Shown: piece after piece, positions 8,547 through 17,119 of the stretch
How the letters are laid out: every line of letters begins with the position of its first letter
Position numbering within the stretch: position 1 is the first letter of the stretch
DNA from: Gammaproteobacteria bacterium
Lineage (GTDB): Bacteria; Pseudomonadota; Gammaproteobacteria; SZUA-152
DNA length: 64,000 nt
Direction of reading: 5' to 3'
NCBI GenBank assembly: GCA_032250735.1
Contig: JAVVEP010000011.1
Span: forward strand, 1-64,000
Notes under the pieces: model-generated
What the model was told of the DNA's origin: nothing
Seen by the model: only the letters and a program-made list of their open reading frames with translations
Database searches by the model: none
Position numbers and translations under genes: made by a program

Positions 8547-8840
8547 ATGCCGATCTACGAATATGAATGCAAGAGCTGTGGCCACCGTCAGGAGGCCATT
8601 CAGAAAATGAGTGATGCCCCCCTGGTGGACTGTCCCGAGTGCGGTAAGCCGGAACTGAAGAAGCTGATCTCGGCCGCGGGGTTCCGCCTCAAGGGCGGTG
8701 GCTGGTATGAAACCGACTTTAAGGGGGGCAGTAAAAAGAATGTCGCCAAGACCGATTCGGACAGCAAGCCCAGCAGCAGCGAGACCAAACCCAAGGCATC
8801 GGCCGGCGGTTGTGGCGGCGGTGGCTGTGGCTGTCATTAA
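8547..8840 (+). CDS. FmdB family zinc ribbon protein
   Basis: A 97-residue protein beginning MPIYEYECKSCGHRQE, the signature of the FmdB zinc-ribbon family. Zinc is bound by Cys8, Cys11, Cys29 and Cys32. The tail is Ser/Lys-rich and ends in a Gly/Cys-rich GGCGGGGCGCH stretch that could hold further metal. In many proteobacteria the gene sits directly upstream of a DUF502 gene and aspS, exactly as here, which suggests a conserved but unexplained link to translation. FmdB was named as a regulator of formamidase and amidase genes, but that role is doubtful for most members. Confidence 0.92.
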   Translation: MPIYEYECKSCGHRQEAIQKMSDAPLVDCPECGKPELKKLISAAGFRLKGGGWYETDFKGGSKKNVAKTDSDSKPSSSETKPKASAGGCGGGGCGCH

Positions 8841-8868
8841 CCGGCCTGCCGTTGTCGCCTTCCCGGTC

Positions 8869-8964
8869 ATGGTTATGAGTGCTGTCTACATGAGTGCTGT
8901 CTATATGAGTACTACCCGCATGAGTGCTTTCTACATGGGTACTATCTACATGGGTAACACCTAG
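8869..8964 (+). repeat. Six 15-nt repeats forming a small ORF before the DUF502 gene
   Basis: Positions 8875-8964 consist of six imperfect 15-nt units of the type ATGAGTGCTGTCTAC. Each begins with an ATG in the same frame. With the ATG at 8869 they encode a possible 31-residue peptide built from M-[SG]-x-x-Y units. It ends with TAG at 8962-8964, directly followed by the DUF502 start codon at 8965. The layout would allow translational coupling, and slippage on the repeat could change the leader length in 5-codon steps. Whether the peptide is made is unknown. Confidence 0.6.
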
Positions 8965-9624
8965 ATGAAACGTTATCTGATCGCCGGGCTGCTGGTCTGG
9001 GTTCCGCTGGGCGTGACCGTGATGGTCATCAACCTGCTGGTCGGCATCATGGACAAGACCCTGCTGTGGCTGCCGGCGGCCTTTCGGCCCGATGCCCTGC
9101 TGGGCTTTCACCTGCCCGGCCTTGGGGTGTTGTTGTCGGTGATCGTGGTGATGGTGACCGGCGTGGTGGTGGCCAATCTGTTTGGCCGCAAGCTGGTCCG
9201 GGGCTGGGAGATGCTGCTCGCCCGCATCCCCCTGGTGCGCACCATCTACGCCAGCGTCAAACAGATCCTGGAGACGGTGTTTTCCTCAGGCCAGGCCTTC
9301 CGCAAGGTGCTGTTGATCGAATATCCCCGCAAGGGGCTGTGGACGCTGGGCTTTCAGTCCGGCAAGACGCGCGGTGAGGCGCAGGCCAAGACCGGGGTGG
9401 AGGTGCTGAATGTCTTCATTCCCACCACCCCCAACCCCACCTCCGGGTTTTTTATCATGGTGCCGCGCAGCGAGGTGATCGAACTGGACATGAGTGTGGA
9501 TGATGGCCTGAAGATGATCATCTCGGCCGGGGTGGTGGTGCCGGAATGGAACCACGAATGGTCGCCGGAGCTGGATGAGCGGCAGGCCAAATCCCTCGGC
9601 AGGACGACTCCTGAGAGCCCCTGA
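8965..9624 (+). CDS. DUF502 family inner membrane protein
   Basis: A 219-residue protein with two N-terminal membrane helices (LIAGLLVWVPLGVTVMVINLLV and LGVLLSVIVVMVTGVVVANLFG) and a soluble C-terminal domain carrying IPLVRTIYASVKQILETVF and FIPTTPNPTSGFFIMVP, both hallmarks of DUF502. The function is unknown, and related plant proteins (COV-like) are also membrane-bound. Its position between fmdB and aspS is a widespread arrangement. The start codon abuts the stop of the repetitive small ORF. Confidence 0.9.
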   Translation: MKRYLIAGLLVWVPLGVTVMVINLLVGIMDKTLLWLPAAFRPDALLGFHLPGLGVLLSVIVVMVTGVVVANLFGRKLVRGWEMLLARIPLVRTIYASVKQILETVFSSGQAFRKVLLIEYPRKGLWTLGFQSGKTRGEAQAKTGVEVLNVFIPTTPNPTSGFFIMVPRSEVIELDMSVDDGLKMIISAGVVVPEWNHEWSPELDERQAKSLGRTTPESP

Positions 9625-9627
9625 GTA

Positions 9628-9655
9628 GGTTGGAGCGCCACGCTCCGCCACCCCT
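9628..9655. repeat. REP-like hairpin between DUF502 and aspS
   Basis: GGAGCG (9632-9637) and CGCTCC (9641-9646) form a 6-bp stem around CCA, within GTTGGAGCGCCACGCTCC. This resembles the short REP palindromes mobilised by RAYT proteins, one of which is encoded at 79-915. There is no T run, so it is not a standard terminator. Only this copy was noticed in the window. Confidence 0.45.
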
Positions 9656-9744
9656 TCGGGTTGCAAGCCAGGGGCCCAATCCGTACCATTCCCGCCTTTC
9701 CCCATTTAGACGTATCTAGCTACTACCAACAGGACAGAATCACC

Positions 9745-11544
9745 ATGCGCAGTCATTATTGCGGCCAGATCAACGAATCCCATACCGACGAAACGGTCAC
9801 GCTGTGTGGCTGGGCGCACCGCCGCCGCGACCATGGCGGGGTGATCTTCATCGACCTGCGCGACCGGGAGGGCATCGCCCAGCTGGTGTTCGATCCGGAC
9901 ACCGTCGAGGCCTTTAGCCTGGCCGAGAGCGTGCGCAACGAGTTTGTGCTGAAGGTGGTCGGTCTGGTGCGCCGGCGTCCCGCGGGCACGGAAAACGCCG
10001 ACATGCCCACGGGGATGGTCGAGGTGCTGGGCAGGCAGCTGGAGATACTCAACCGCGCCGATACCCCGCCGTTCATGCTGGATGTGGCGGACGACGAGGT
10101 GTCCGAAGAACACCGCCTGCGTTATCGCTATATCGACCTGCGCCGCCCGGCCATGTTCCAGCGCCTCAAGCTGCGTTCCGAGATCGCCCGTGCGCTGCGC
10201 AATTCGCTGGATGAGAAGGGCTTTCTTGACGTTGAAACCCCCATGCTCACCGCCGCCACCCCGGAGGGCGCACGCGATTATCTGGTGCCCAGCCGCACCC
10301 ATCCCGGCCAGTTTTTTGCCCTGCCCCAGTCACCGCAGCTGTTCAAGCAACTGCTGATGATGTCCGGCATCGACCGCTACTACCAGATCGTGCGCTGTTT
10401 CCGCGACGAGGACCTGCGCGCCGACCGTCAGCCCGAGTTCACCCAGCTGGATATCGAGGCCTCGTTCATGGACGAGGAGGAGCTGATGTCGCTGATGGAA
10501 GAGATGATGCGCGACATCTTCGCCCACGTGCTGGAGGTGCCGCTGCCCAAGCCCTTCCCGCGCATGACCTATGCCGAGGCGATCCGGCGTTTTGGTTCCG
10601 ACAAGCCCGATCTGCGCATCCCGCTGGAACTGGTGGATGTGGCGGACCTGATGCAGGCCGTGGAGTTCAAGGTCTTCTCCGGCCCGGCCAGTGATCCGCA
10701 GGGCCGGGTTACCGCGCTGCGCCTGCCCAGGGGCGGCGAGCTGACCCGCAAGGAGATCGACGATTACACCCAATACGTCGGCATCTACGGCGCCAAGGGG
10801 CTGGCCTATATCAAGGTCAACGAACGGGCCAAGGGCCGCGACGGCCTGCAATCACCGATCCTTAAATTCCTGCCCGACGCCACCATCGAGGGCATCATGA
10901 GTCGCACCGGTGCCGAAGACGGCGACCTGGTGTTCTTTGGTGCCGACAAGGCCAGTATCGTCACCGAGGCGCTGGGTGCGTTGCGCATCAAGCTCGGCCA
11001 CGACCGCGGCATGGTGGAGAAGGGCTGGCGTCCGCTGTGGGTGGTGGACTTCCCCATGTTTGAGCACGACGGCACGCGCTGGACGGCCCTGCATCACCCC
11101 TTCACCGCGCCCAAGGAAGAGCACCTGGAGCTGCTCCATACCGATCCGGGCGCCTGCCTGTCCCGCGCCTACGACATGGTGCTCAACGGCACGGAAGTGG
11201 GTGGTGGCTCGCAACGCATCTACCGCAAAGAGGTCCAACAGGAAGTGTTTACCCACCTGGGTATCGACGACTACGAGGCACAGGAAAAGTTTGGCTTTCT
11301 GCTGGACGCGCTCAAGTACGGCTGCCCGCCCCACGGCGGTATCGCCTTCGGCCTCGACCGTCTGGTGATGCTGATGACCGGCGCGTCTTCCATTCGCGAG
11401 GTGATGGCCTTCCCCAAGACGCAGACGGCCGCCTGCCTGCTCACCCAGGCCCCCTCCACGGTGAGCGATACGCAGCTGCGCGAACTGGGCATCAAGCTGC
11501 GCAGCAAGCCCAAGGCCGATGCGGCCGCGCCAGTCGCGGAGTGA
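9745..11544 (+). CDS. aspS: Aspartyl-tRNA synthetase
   Basis: A 599-residue class II synthetase that charges tRNA-Asp (or Asp plus Asn if non-discriminating). The order is an OB-fold anticodon-binding domain ([32 protein letters not shown]), motif 2 ([26 protein letters not shown]), the bacterial GAD insertion (about 290-410), and motif 3 ([27 protein letters not shown]). ATG 9745 is chosen because the family starts at MRSHYCG and an AGGA site precedes it. The open frame extends 84 nt further upstream without coding support. Length is normal for a bacterial AspRS. Confidence 0.97.
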   Translation: MRSHYCGQINESHTDETVTLCGWAHRRRDHGGVIFIDLRDREGIAQLVFDPDTVEAFSLAESVRNEFVLKVVGLVRRRPAGTENADMPTGMVEVLGRQLEILNRADTPPFMLDVADDEVSEEHRLRYRYIDLRRPAMFQRLKLRSEIARALRNSLDEKGFLDVETPMLTAATPEGARDYLVPSRTHPGQFFALPQSPQLFKQLLMMSGIDRYYQIVRCFRDEDLRADRQPEFTQLDIEASFMDEEELMSLMEEMMRDIFAHVLEVPLPKPFPRMTYAEAIRRFGSDKPDLRIPLELVDVADLMQAVEFKVFSGPASDPQGRVTALRLPRGGELTRKEIDDYTQYVGIYGAKGLAYIKVNERAKGRDGLQSPILKFLPDATIEGIMSRTGAEDGDLVFFGADKASIVTEALGALRIKLGHDRGMVEKGWRPLWVVDFPMFEHDGTRWTALHHPFTAPKEEHLELLHTDPGACLSRAYDMVLNGTEVGGGSQRIYRKEVQQEVFTHLGIDDYEAQEKFGFLLDALKYGCPPHGGIAFGLDRLVMLMTGASSIREVMAFPKTQTAACLLTQAPSTVSDTQLRELGIKLRSKPKADAAAPVAE

Positions 11545-11826
11545 AATCGGCGATCAGGCGCGTTGCCACGGGCTGCGGCCCTGGCGGATGCCCGCACACC
11601 AGTGCGGGCGATCGTCGGGCGCGACAGTGCGGCTCGCCGGCTCCTGAGGCTGTCCCACTGCCGGGGCGCCTTTCCCTGTGGTAAGCCTTGTTACCAGGAC
11701 ATATTGCTGAGACATATGCAAAGGATCCCCTTTCCATGTTCCCTGTCGGGTACCCCTTAAGGCTAAGTTGTACTTGAAATTCAAAATGATACCATCATCT
11801 GTCGGTTATGGCTGAGAGAGAATTAG
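11545..11826. other. Hairpin-rich intergenic region between aspS and nadA
   Basis: The 282 bp hold a series of hairpins: a perfect 8-bp stem GCCCGCAC-ACCA-GTGCGGGC (11590-11609), TGGTAA/TTACCA around GCCTTG, CATAT/ATATG around TGCTGAGAC, and AAAGG/CCTTT around ATCC. A weak promoter (TTGTAC, 16 nt, TACCAT) and the small palindrome TTGAAATTCAA (11774-11784) lie close to nadA. A minus-strand ORF (11554-11784) fills the gap exactly but has no recognisable product. It could be a leader RNA of nadA or a degraded element. Confidence 0.35.
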
Positions 11827-12939
11827 ATGTCTGCAAATTCCCCGTTGTTACAAACAGAAATGCAAAACTTCACCGCCCTGGGTGAAGACGAAATTCAGCA
11901 GCGTATCGTCGCGGCCAAGGCCGCGCTGGGTGAGCGTTTGATCATCCTTGGTCACCACTATCAGCGCGAAGAGACCTTCTGCCATGCCGATGTCAGTGGC
12001 GACTCGCTGAAGCTGTCGCGCAGTGCGGCCAATTCCAAAGCGGAATTCATCGTGTTCTGCGGCGTGCATTTCATGGCCGAGGTGGCGGACATCGTCTCCC
12101 GCCCGGAGCAGATCGCCATCCTGCCCGACCTGGCCGCCGGCTGTTCCATGGCCGACATGGCCAACCTCGCCAAGGTGGAGCGCGCCTGGCGTGAGCTGTC
12201 CGAGGTTTTGGCGCCGGACGAACAGATCACCCCCATGACCTACATCAATTCCGCGGCGGACCTGAAGGCCTTTTGCGGCCGCCACGGCGGCATCGTCTGC
12301 ACCTCCACCAATGCGCGGCACGTGCTGGAGTGGGCCTTCAGGCAGCGCGAAAAGGTGCTGTTTTTCCCGGACCAGCACCTGGGCCGCAACACCGGCTACA
12401 GCATGGGCATCCCGCTGGACGAGATGGTGGTGTGGGATTTTGATTTGCCGTTAGGCGGGCTGACGCCGGAGCAGATCAAAAACGCGAGGATGATTTTGTG
12501 GAAGGGTTTTTGTTCGGTGCATCAGCTGTTTACCCCCGAGTACATCGACGAGTTCAAAGAAAAATATCCCGAGACCCAGGTGATCGCGCATCCCGAGGCA
12601 TGTTTCGAGGTCTGCCAGAAGTCTGATTACGTGGGTTCCACCGAATACATCATCAACACCATTCGTGATTCCTCGCCCGGCACGCGCTGGCTGGTGGGCA
12701 CTGAACTGAACCTCGTCAACCGGCTGCACCAGCAGTTCAAACACGAAGGCAAAAATGTGCACTTCATGTCCGGTACCGTGTGCATGTGCTCGACCATGTT
12801 CCGCATCGGACCATCCAGCCTGTTGTGGGTGCTGGAAAACCTGCTGGAAGGCAAGGTGGTCAACCAGATCAAGGTGCCGGCCGCCGAAGCCGAGCAGGCC
12901 CTGCTGGCCCTGAACCGCATGCTGGAAGTCTCGCCGTAG
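11827..12939 (+). CDS. nadA: Quinolinate synthase NadA
   Basis: A 370-residue 4Fe-4S enzyme that condenses iminoaspartate with dihydroxyacetone phosphate to quinolinate in de novo NAD synthesis. Visible family motifs are ILGHHYQREETFCHADVSGDSL, FCGVHFMAEVADI, VCTSTNARHVLEW, FFPDQHLGRNTGY, AHPEACFEVC and GTVCMCSTMFRI. The three cluster cysteines lie in the second, sixth and seventh of these segments. Its partner nadC is in the same window at 51.5 kb on the other strand. A strong terminator follows. Confidence 0.96.
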   Translation: MSANSPLLQTEMQNFTALGEDEIQQRIVAAKAALGERLIILGHHYQREETFCHADVSGDSLKLSRSAANSKAEFIVFCGVHFMAEVADIVSRPEQIAILPDLAAGCSMADMANLAKVERAWRELSEVLAPDEQITPMTYINSAADLKAFCGRHGGIVCTSTNARHVLEWAFRQREKVLFFPDQHLGRNTGYSMGIPLDEMVVWDFDLPLGGLTPEQIKNARMILWKGFCSVHQLFTPEYIDEFKEKYPETQVIAHPEACFEVCQKSDYVGSTEYIINTIRDSSPGTRWLVGTELNLVNRLHQQFKHEGKNVHFMSGTVCMCSTMFRIGPSSLLWVLENLLEGKVVNQIKVPAAEAEQALLALNRMLEVSP

Positions 12940-12988
12940 CGGGCGCTGATCCGGCCTGAAGATTCATCCCGGTTTAAAATCCCGGCCG

Positions 12989-13026
12989 AAAAAAACCCGC
13001 CCCTGCTGCCAGAGGCGGGTTTTTTT
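12989..13026. terminator. Bidirectional Rho-independent terminator after nadA
   Basis: AAAAAACCCGCC and GGCGGGTTTTTT pair around a 12-nt loop. The A run on one side and the T run on the other make it work in both directions, ending nadA on the plus strand and the convergent DUF2892 gene on the minus strand. Confidence 0.93.
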
Positions 13027-13044
13027 GCGGCCAGGCGAAGCGTC

Positions 13045-13248
13045 CTAGTTGAAGGCCTGGCCCGGTCTCGCACCCAGTTTTTTCAGGATCAATGCCAGTG
13101 GGCAAAATCCGGTGAAGGCGGCCTGTAGCAGGTTTGCGCCCACGAAGGCCGACAGCCATAACCAGTTGACGGAGTGCAGCTGGGACAAGGCCAGGCTGCA
13201 GAGGATGACGATGCCGGCAAAGGCCATAACGATTTTATCAATACTCAT
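13045..13248 (-). CDS. DUF2892 inner membrane protein (YgaP-like)
   Basis: A 67-residue protein with two hydrophobic helices (IVMAFAGIVILCSLALSQL and WLWLSAFVGANLLQAAFTGFCPLALIL) and the ATGFCP-like element of DUF2892. The same module forms the membrane anchor of YgaP-type rhodaneses, but no rhodanese is fused here. ATG 13248 has a clear GAGGAG ribosome site. It is a single gene convergent with nadA. Confidence 0.85.
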   Translation of the reverse strand: MSIDKIVMAFAGIVILCSLALSQLHSVNWLWLSAFVGANLLQAAFTGFCPLALILKKLGARPGQAFN

Positions 13249-13493
13249 AGAAACTCCTCGATGCAATATGCAAGACACACGGTGTTGCCGGTGATTGTAT
13301 CAACATTCGCCACCCGGCTATACAGGACGGGACAGCTGGGCGGTAAACATTTGGTGCTAAAAGAACGGCGGCTTAGCTGGTTTTCGCAGTAGGCGGCGGC
13401 GTGACGGGCGACCGCGCCGCGCGGAAAAATCCCAGGACCCACGGACCGGCCTGCATGGTAAGCTGGCATTTTTTTCGCAGGGATTGACCGCAG

Positions 13494-14366
13494 ATGAAGC
13501 GACAAACGCTGGCAGTATTTGGCACCGGCCTGATGGGCGCGCCGCTGGTAGAGCGTCTGCTGGAGGCCGGCTACAAGGTGGTGGTGTGGAACCGCAGCCC
13601 CGAGAAGCTCGATCCGCTGGTGGCCCGGGGTGCCCTGCGGGCACAGACGCCGGCGCAGGCGGTGCGCTCGGCCGAGGTGCTGATCACCTGGCTGGCGGAT
13701 CGGGTGGCGATTCAGGAGGTGCTGTTTCCGGCCGAGCGCGCCAGCCTGTTAAAGGGTAAAACCATTCTGCAAATGGCCACCATTGGTCCGGCGCACAGCC
13801 GGGGGCTGGAGGATGCCGCCATCGCCCATGGCGCCGAATACCTGGAGGCGCCGGTGCTGGGTAGCATCCCCGAGGCGAAAAAGGGTCGACTGCTGCTGAT
13901 GGTGGGGGCGACGGAACAGCAGTTTGAACGCTTTCTGCCGCTGTTGTCGGTGTTCGGCGAAAATCCCGTTTACGTGGGCGAGGTGGGTAAAGCGGCGGCC
14001 ATGAAGCTGGCCTTTAATCAGCTGATCGCCGGACTGACGGCCAGCTTCAGCCTCAGCCTCGGGCTGATCCAGAAAGAGGGGCTGCGGGTCGAGCAATTCA
14101 TGGACATCCTGCGGGATTCCGCCCTGTACGCGCCGACCTTCGACAAGAAGCTGCTGCGCATGCTGGAACGCGACTATGCCAACCCCAACTTCCCTACCCG
14201 CCATCTACTCAAAGATACCGAACTGTTTATCGATGCCGCGGCCGATCAGGGGCTGACCACCGTGGGGCTGGAGGGGGTGCGGGATATCATCGCCCTGGCG
14301 CTGGCCAAGGGGCTGGCGGACGCGGACTATTCGGCGATCAATGAGGTGATCCATCCGCCTAAATAG
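13494..14366 (+). CDS. NAD(P)-dependent beta-hydroxyacid dehydrogenase
   Basis: A 290-residue soluble oxidoreductase of the 3-hydroxyisobutyrate/tartronate semialdehyde/glyoxylate reductase family. The Rossmann motif is AVFGTGLMGAPLVERLL (residues 6-22). The substrate loop is QMATIGPAHSRGLED, the linker is APVLGSIPEAKKGRLLLMVG, and the catalytic Lys is in VGKAAAMKLAFNQL. The preference for NADPH or NADH and the actual substrate (succinic semialdehyde or glyoxylate are candidates) cannot be told from the sequence. It stands alone, 96 nt before yebC. Confidence 0.88.
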   Translation: MKRQTLAVFGTGLMGAPLVERLLEAGYKVVVWNRSPEKLDPLVARGALRAQTPAQAVRSAEVLITWLADRVAIQEVLFPAERASLLKGKTILQMATIGPAHSRGLEDAAIAHGAEYLEAPVLGSIPEAKKGRLLLMVGATEQQFERFLPLLSVFGENPVYVGEVGKAAAMKLAFNQLIAGLTASFSLSLGLIQKEGLRVEQFMDILRDSALYAPTFDKKLLRMLERDYANPNFPTRHLLKDTELFIDAAADQGLTTVGLEGVRDIIALALAKGLADADYSAINEVIHPPK

Positions 14367-14462
14367 AGCGACTCGCCTCCAGGAACCGGGGGTGGCAGTC
14401 TTTGCGGTACGCAACGGTATGATAGAATCGACAGCACTTTATGATGGCAAATTGAGGTTTTT

Positions 14463-15206
14463 ATGGCAGGACATAGTAAGTGGGCCAATATCAAACACCG
14501 CAAGGCCGCCCAGGATGCCAAGCGCGGTAAGATTTTCACCAAACTGATTCGTGAGATCGTGGTCGCCGCCAAGACCGGCGGTGCCGACATGGAAAGCAAT
14601 CCCCGGCTGCGGGATGTGGTGAGCAAGGCGCTGAGCGCCAACATGAAGAGGGACACCGTCGACAATGCCATCAAGCGTGGCGCCGGCGCCGATGACAGTG
14701 AAAATTACGACGAAATTCGTTACGAGGGCTACGGCCCCAGCGGCGTGGCGGTGATGGTGGAGTGTCTCACGGACAACCGCAATCGTACCGTCTCCGAGGT
14801 GCGTCACGCCTTCACCAAGAGCGGCGGCAATCTGGGCACCGACGGTTCCGTGGCCTACCTGTTCACCAAGCGGGGGATTATCAGTTACGGCCCGGGGGCG
14901 AACGAGGACACCATCATGGAGGCGGCGCTGGAGGTGGGTGCTGACGATATCGTCAGCAATGAAGATGGCAGCGTTGATGTGCTGACTGCCTGGGAGAGCC
15001 TGGTGGACGTCAAGGAGGCGATGGCCGCCGCCGGTCTCGAGCCGCAGAATGCCGAAGTCATTCAGCAGGCTTCCGTCTCTGTTGATCTCGAACTGGAAGA
15101 GGCCGAAAAGGTCATGCGCCTGATCGATATGCTGGAAGATCTCGACGATGTGCAGAGCGTCCACACCAATGCGGACTTCTCCGACGAGGTCATGGCGCAG
15201 CTTTGA
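14463..15206 (+). CDS. yebC: YebC/PmpR family protein (TACO1 family)
   Basis: A 247-residue protein starting [23 protein letters not shown], the invariant N-terminus of the YebC/TACO1 family. Members are described as transcription regulators, and more recently as translation factors that relieve ribosome stalling on proline-rich stretches. The gene begins the usual gammaproteobacterial block yebC-ruvC-ruvA. There are 48 nt to ruvC, so co-transcription is likely. Confidence 0.96.
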   Translation: MAGHSKWANIKHRKAAQDAKRGKIFTKLIREIVVAAKTGGADMESNPRLRDVVSKALSANMKRDTVDNAIKRGAGADDSENYDEIRYEGYGPSGVAVMVECLTDNRNRTVSEVRHAFTKSGGNLGTDGSVAYLFTKRGIISYGPGANEDTIMEAALEVGADDIVSNEDGSVDVLTAWESLVDVKEAMAAAGLEPQNAEVIQQASVSVDLELEEAEKVMRLIDMLEDLDDVQSVHTNADFSDEVMAQL

Positions 15207-15254
15207 CGGCCCTAACGCATTTGCCATCATGAGTGCCACAGGCGAGCAGGCCAT

Positions 15255-15803
15255 TTGAACACTGACAAGACGATTCGCATTCTCGGCATCGACCCCGGTT
15301 CCCGGTTCACCGGTTTTGGTGTGATCGAAAGCGATGGCCGTCAGGCACGCTATATCACCAGCGGTTTTATTCGCGTCACCGGCGAGACCTGGGCCGAGCG
15401 GCTGGGGGTCGTTTTCAAGGGCATCACCGAACTGGTGCTGACCCATCGGCCGGACGAGATGTCCATCGAACGGGTTTTCATGCACCGCAATGCCGACTCC
15501 GCCCTCAAGCTGGGGCAGGCGCGCGGCGCCGCCATCTGCGCGGTGATTACCAATGACGTGCCGGTGCATGAATATTCTCCCACCGAGATCAAGCAGTCCG
15601 TGGTCGGCAAGGGCAACGCCGCCAAGGCGCAGGTGCAGCATATGGTGCGGGTGTTGCTGAATCTGCCCGGCAATCCGCAGGAGGATGCCGCCGATGCGCT
15701 GGCGGCGGCGCTGTGTCACGGCAATACCCGAATCCTGACCCAGCGACTGAATGCGTCGATTGAGGCGCAGCTGAACGACAATAAAAACAGTAAAAAACGA
15801 TAA
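15255..15803 (+). CDS. ruvC: Holliday junction endonuclease RuvC
   Basis: A 182-residue resolvase that cuts four-way junctions as a dimer alongside RuvAB. The RNase H-fold acidic residues are seen in [25 protein letters not shown] and [14 protein letters not shown]. The start is TTG, supported by GGCGAGCAGG upstream and by the family rule that only a few residues precede ILGIDPGS. There is no nearby ATG. The gene is 20 nt before ruvA. Confidence 0.95.
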   Translation: MNTDKTIRILGIDPGSRFTGFGVIESDGRQARYITSGFIRVTGETWAERLGVVFKGITELVLTHRPDEMSIERVFMHRNADSALKLGQARGAAICAVITNDVPVHEYSPTEIKQSVVGKGNAAKAQVQHMVRVLLNLPGNPQEDAADALAAALCHGNTRILTQRLNASIEAQLNDNKNSKKR

Positions 15804-15823
15804 AAAATAAAAATGGAAAAACG

Positions 15824-16426
15824 ATGATCGGTAGATTGCATGGCACCCTGATAGAAAAGAAACCTCCCCAGTTATTGTTAGACGTGGGCGGCGTGGGTTA
15901 TGAGATCTCCGCGCCGATGACCACCTTTTATGAGCTGCCGGAAACCGGCAATGACATTACCCTGCACACCCATCTTGCCGTGCGTGAAGATGCCCATGTG
16001 CTGTACGGTTTCCTGCGCGAGCAGGATCGGATGTTGTTCCGCAGCCTGATCAAGGTTTCCGGCGTTGGCCCCAAGCTGGCGCTGGCCATACTCTCCGGCA
16101 TGTCTGCCGACCAGTTTGCCGGTTGCGTGCAGACCGGCGACAGCAGCTCGCTCACCAGACTGCCGGGCGTCGGCAAGAAAACGGCCGAGCGTCTGGTGGT
16201 CGAAATGAAAGACCGCCTGAAAGACTGGCAGGGTGTGACGTTTGCGACCGAAGCCGCAGGACAGCCTGTAATGCCGGCCAATGCCGCCGTGAAAGATGCC
16301 GTCAGCGCGCTGGTGTCGCTGGGCTACAAGCCGCAGGAGGCGAGTCGAATGGTGAGCCAGGTGGAAGATGCCGCGCTGAGCAGCGAGGAGATGATCCGTC
16401 TGGCATTACGGGCGGCGGCATCATGA
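15824..16426 (+). CDS. ruvA: Holliday junction branch migration protein RuvA
   Basis: A 200-residue protein that binds junction DNA as a tetramer and loads the RuvB motors. The OB-fold domain (1-65) begins [28 protein letters not shown]. Two helix-hairpin-helix motifs follow ([16 protein letters not shown] and [19 protein letters not shown]), then the C-terminal RuvB-contact domain (about 150-200). ruvB is not directly downstream, as it would be in most relatives, but 2.7 kb away. Confidence 0.96.
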   Translation: MIGRLHGTLIEKKPPQLLLDVGGVGYEISAPMTTFYELPETGNDITLHTHLAVREDAHVLYGFLREQDRMLFRSLIKVSGVGPKLALAILSGMSADQFAGCVQTGDSSSLTRLPGVGKKTAERLVVEMKDRLKDWQGVTFATEAAGQPVMPANAAVKDAVSALVSLGYKPQEASRMVSQVEDAALSSEEMIRLALRAAAS

Positions 16427-16477
16427 ATCATTTTTTATCCATCGCAATTTTATAAAAAAGGGACCGGGGGCTTACCG

Positions 16478-17077
16478 ATGTTTACACGATCATTCAGCGA
16501 TCCAATCACTATTGTTCGAATCATGCCGACCTTGCTGGCGGTTTCCCTGCTGGCTTCCTGCAAGACCATCGAGTCGAGCGGGCTGCACGACTACTCCAAC
16601 GGCATTCACATGGCGGTTGCTAAAGACGCACAAAATCCTGCCTATGTGATCGGCGAGACAATGGGGGCAGCGGGTTATGGTTATGCCTATCTGCTCGAGA
16701 AGACCGATGGCCGCTGGCGGGTGATGTACGATTCTTACGATGCCAAGGCCTTTGCAAAAACGGCAGGTGATGTCAAAGAGGTGCCGGCTGACACCGAGGT
16801 GTTGTGGACGGATGGTAAAGAGGTCGTTGCCTATTTTGGCACGCAGGCCCTGAGCTTCAGTAGGATCGATGGTTCTTTTGGTTGTCCGAAAGACAAGGCC
16901 CTGCCAGGCCACCGCGCCTGCCGCAGTCTGCTGACCCGGCCGAATAGCGTGTTTGATGGATTGAGTGCCAGTGATGGCAATCGACCCTATGTGCTGGATT
17001 TCGAGGCGATCCAGCAGGCGGTGGCGGACACCGGAATTGTCGGTATCGCCAAAAACCGCCTAGCCAGGGAAAAATAG
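16478..17077 (+). CDS. Predicted lipoprotein of unknown function
   Basis: A 199-residue protein with a lipoprotein signal: MPTLLAVSLLASC, with Cys28 as the lipidated residue after LLAS. The mature part has no motif I recognise. It includes VIGETMGAAGYGYAYLLEKTDGRWRVMYDSYDAKAF and two later cysteines (FGCPKDK, HRACRS) that may form a disulfide. An AAAAGGGACCGGGGG stretch precedes the start. It lies between ruvA and the convergent hexahaem cytochrome gene, a position not usual for ruv loci. Confidence 0.75.
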   Translation: MFTRSFSDPITIVRIMPTLLAVSLLASCKTIESSGLHDYSNGIHMAVAKDAQNPAYVIGETMGAAGYGYAYLLEKTDGRWRVMYDSYDAKAFAKTAGDVKEVPADTEVLWTDGKEVVAYFGTQALSFSRIDGSFGCPKDKALPGHRACRSLLTRPNSVFDGLSASDGNRPYVLDFEAIQQAVADTGIVGIAKNRLAREK

Positions 17078-17119
17078 CCTTTCCGCGAGCGCACTAGTGG
17101 CGGGCGCCGGTGATAACGG

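Noticed and set aside
11554-11784. Minus-strand ORF filling the aspS-nadA gap
   Set aside because: The predicted product is Arg/Pro/Gly-rich with no motif. The hairpins in this region better explain the sequence. I could not exclude it completely.
14439-15719. A 426-residue minus-strand frame across yebC and ruvC
   Set aside because: It is antisense to two clearly identified genes and has no recognisable domain. High GC content keeps the opposite strand open.
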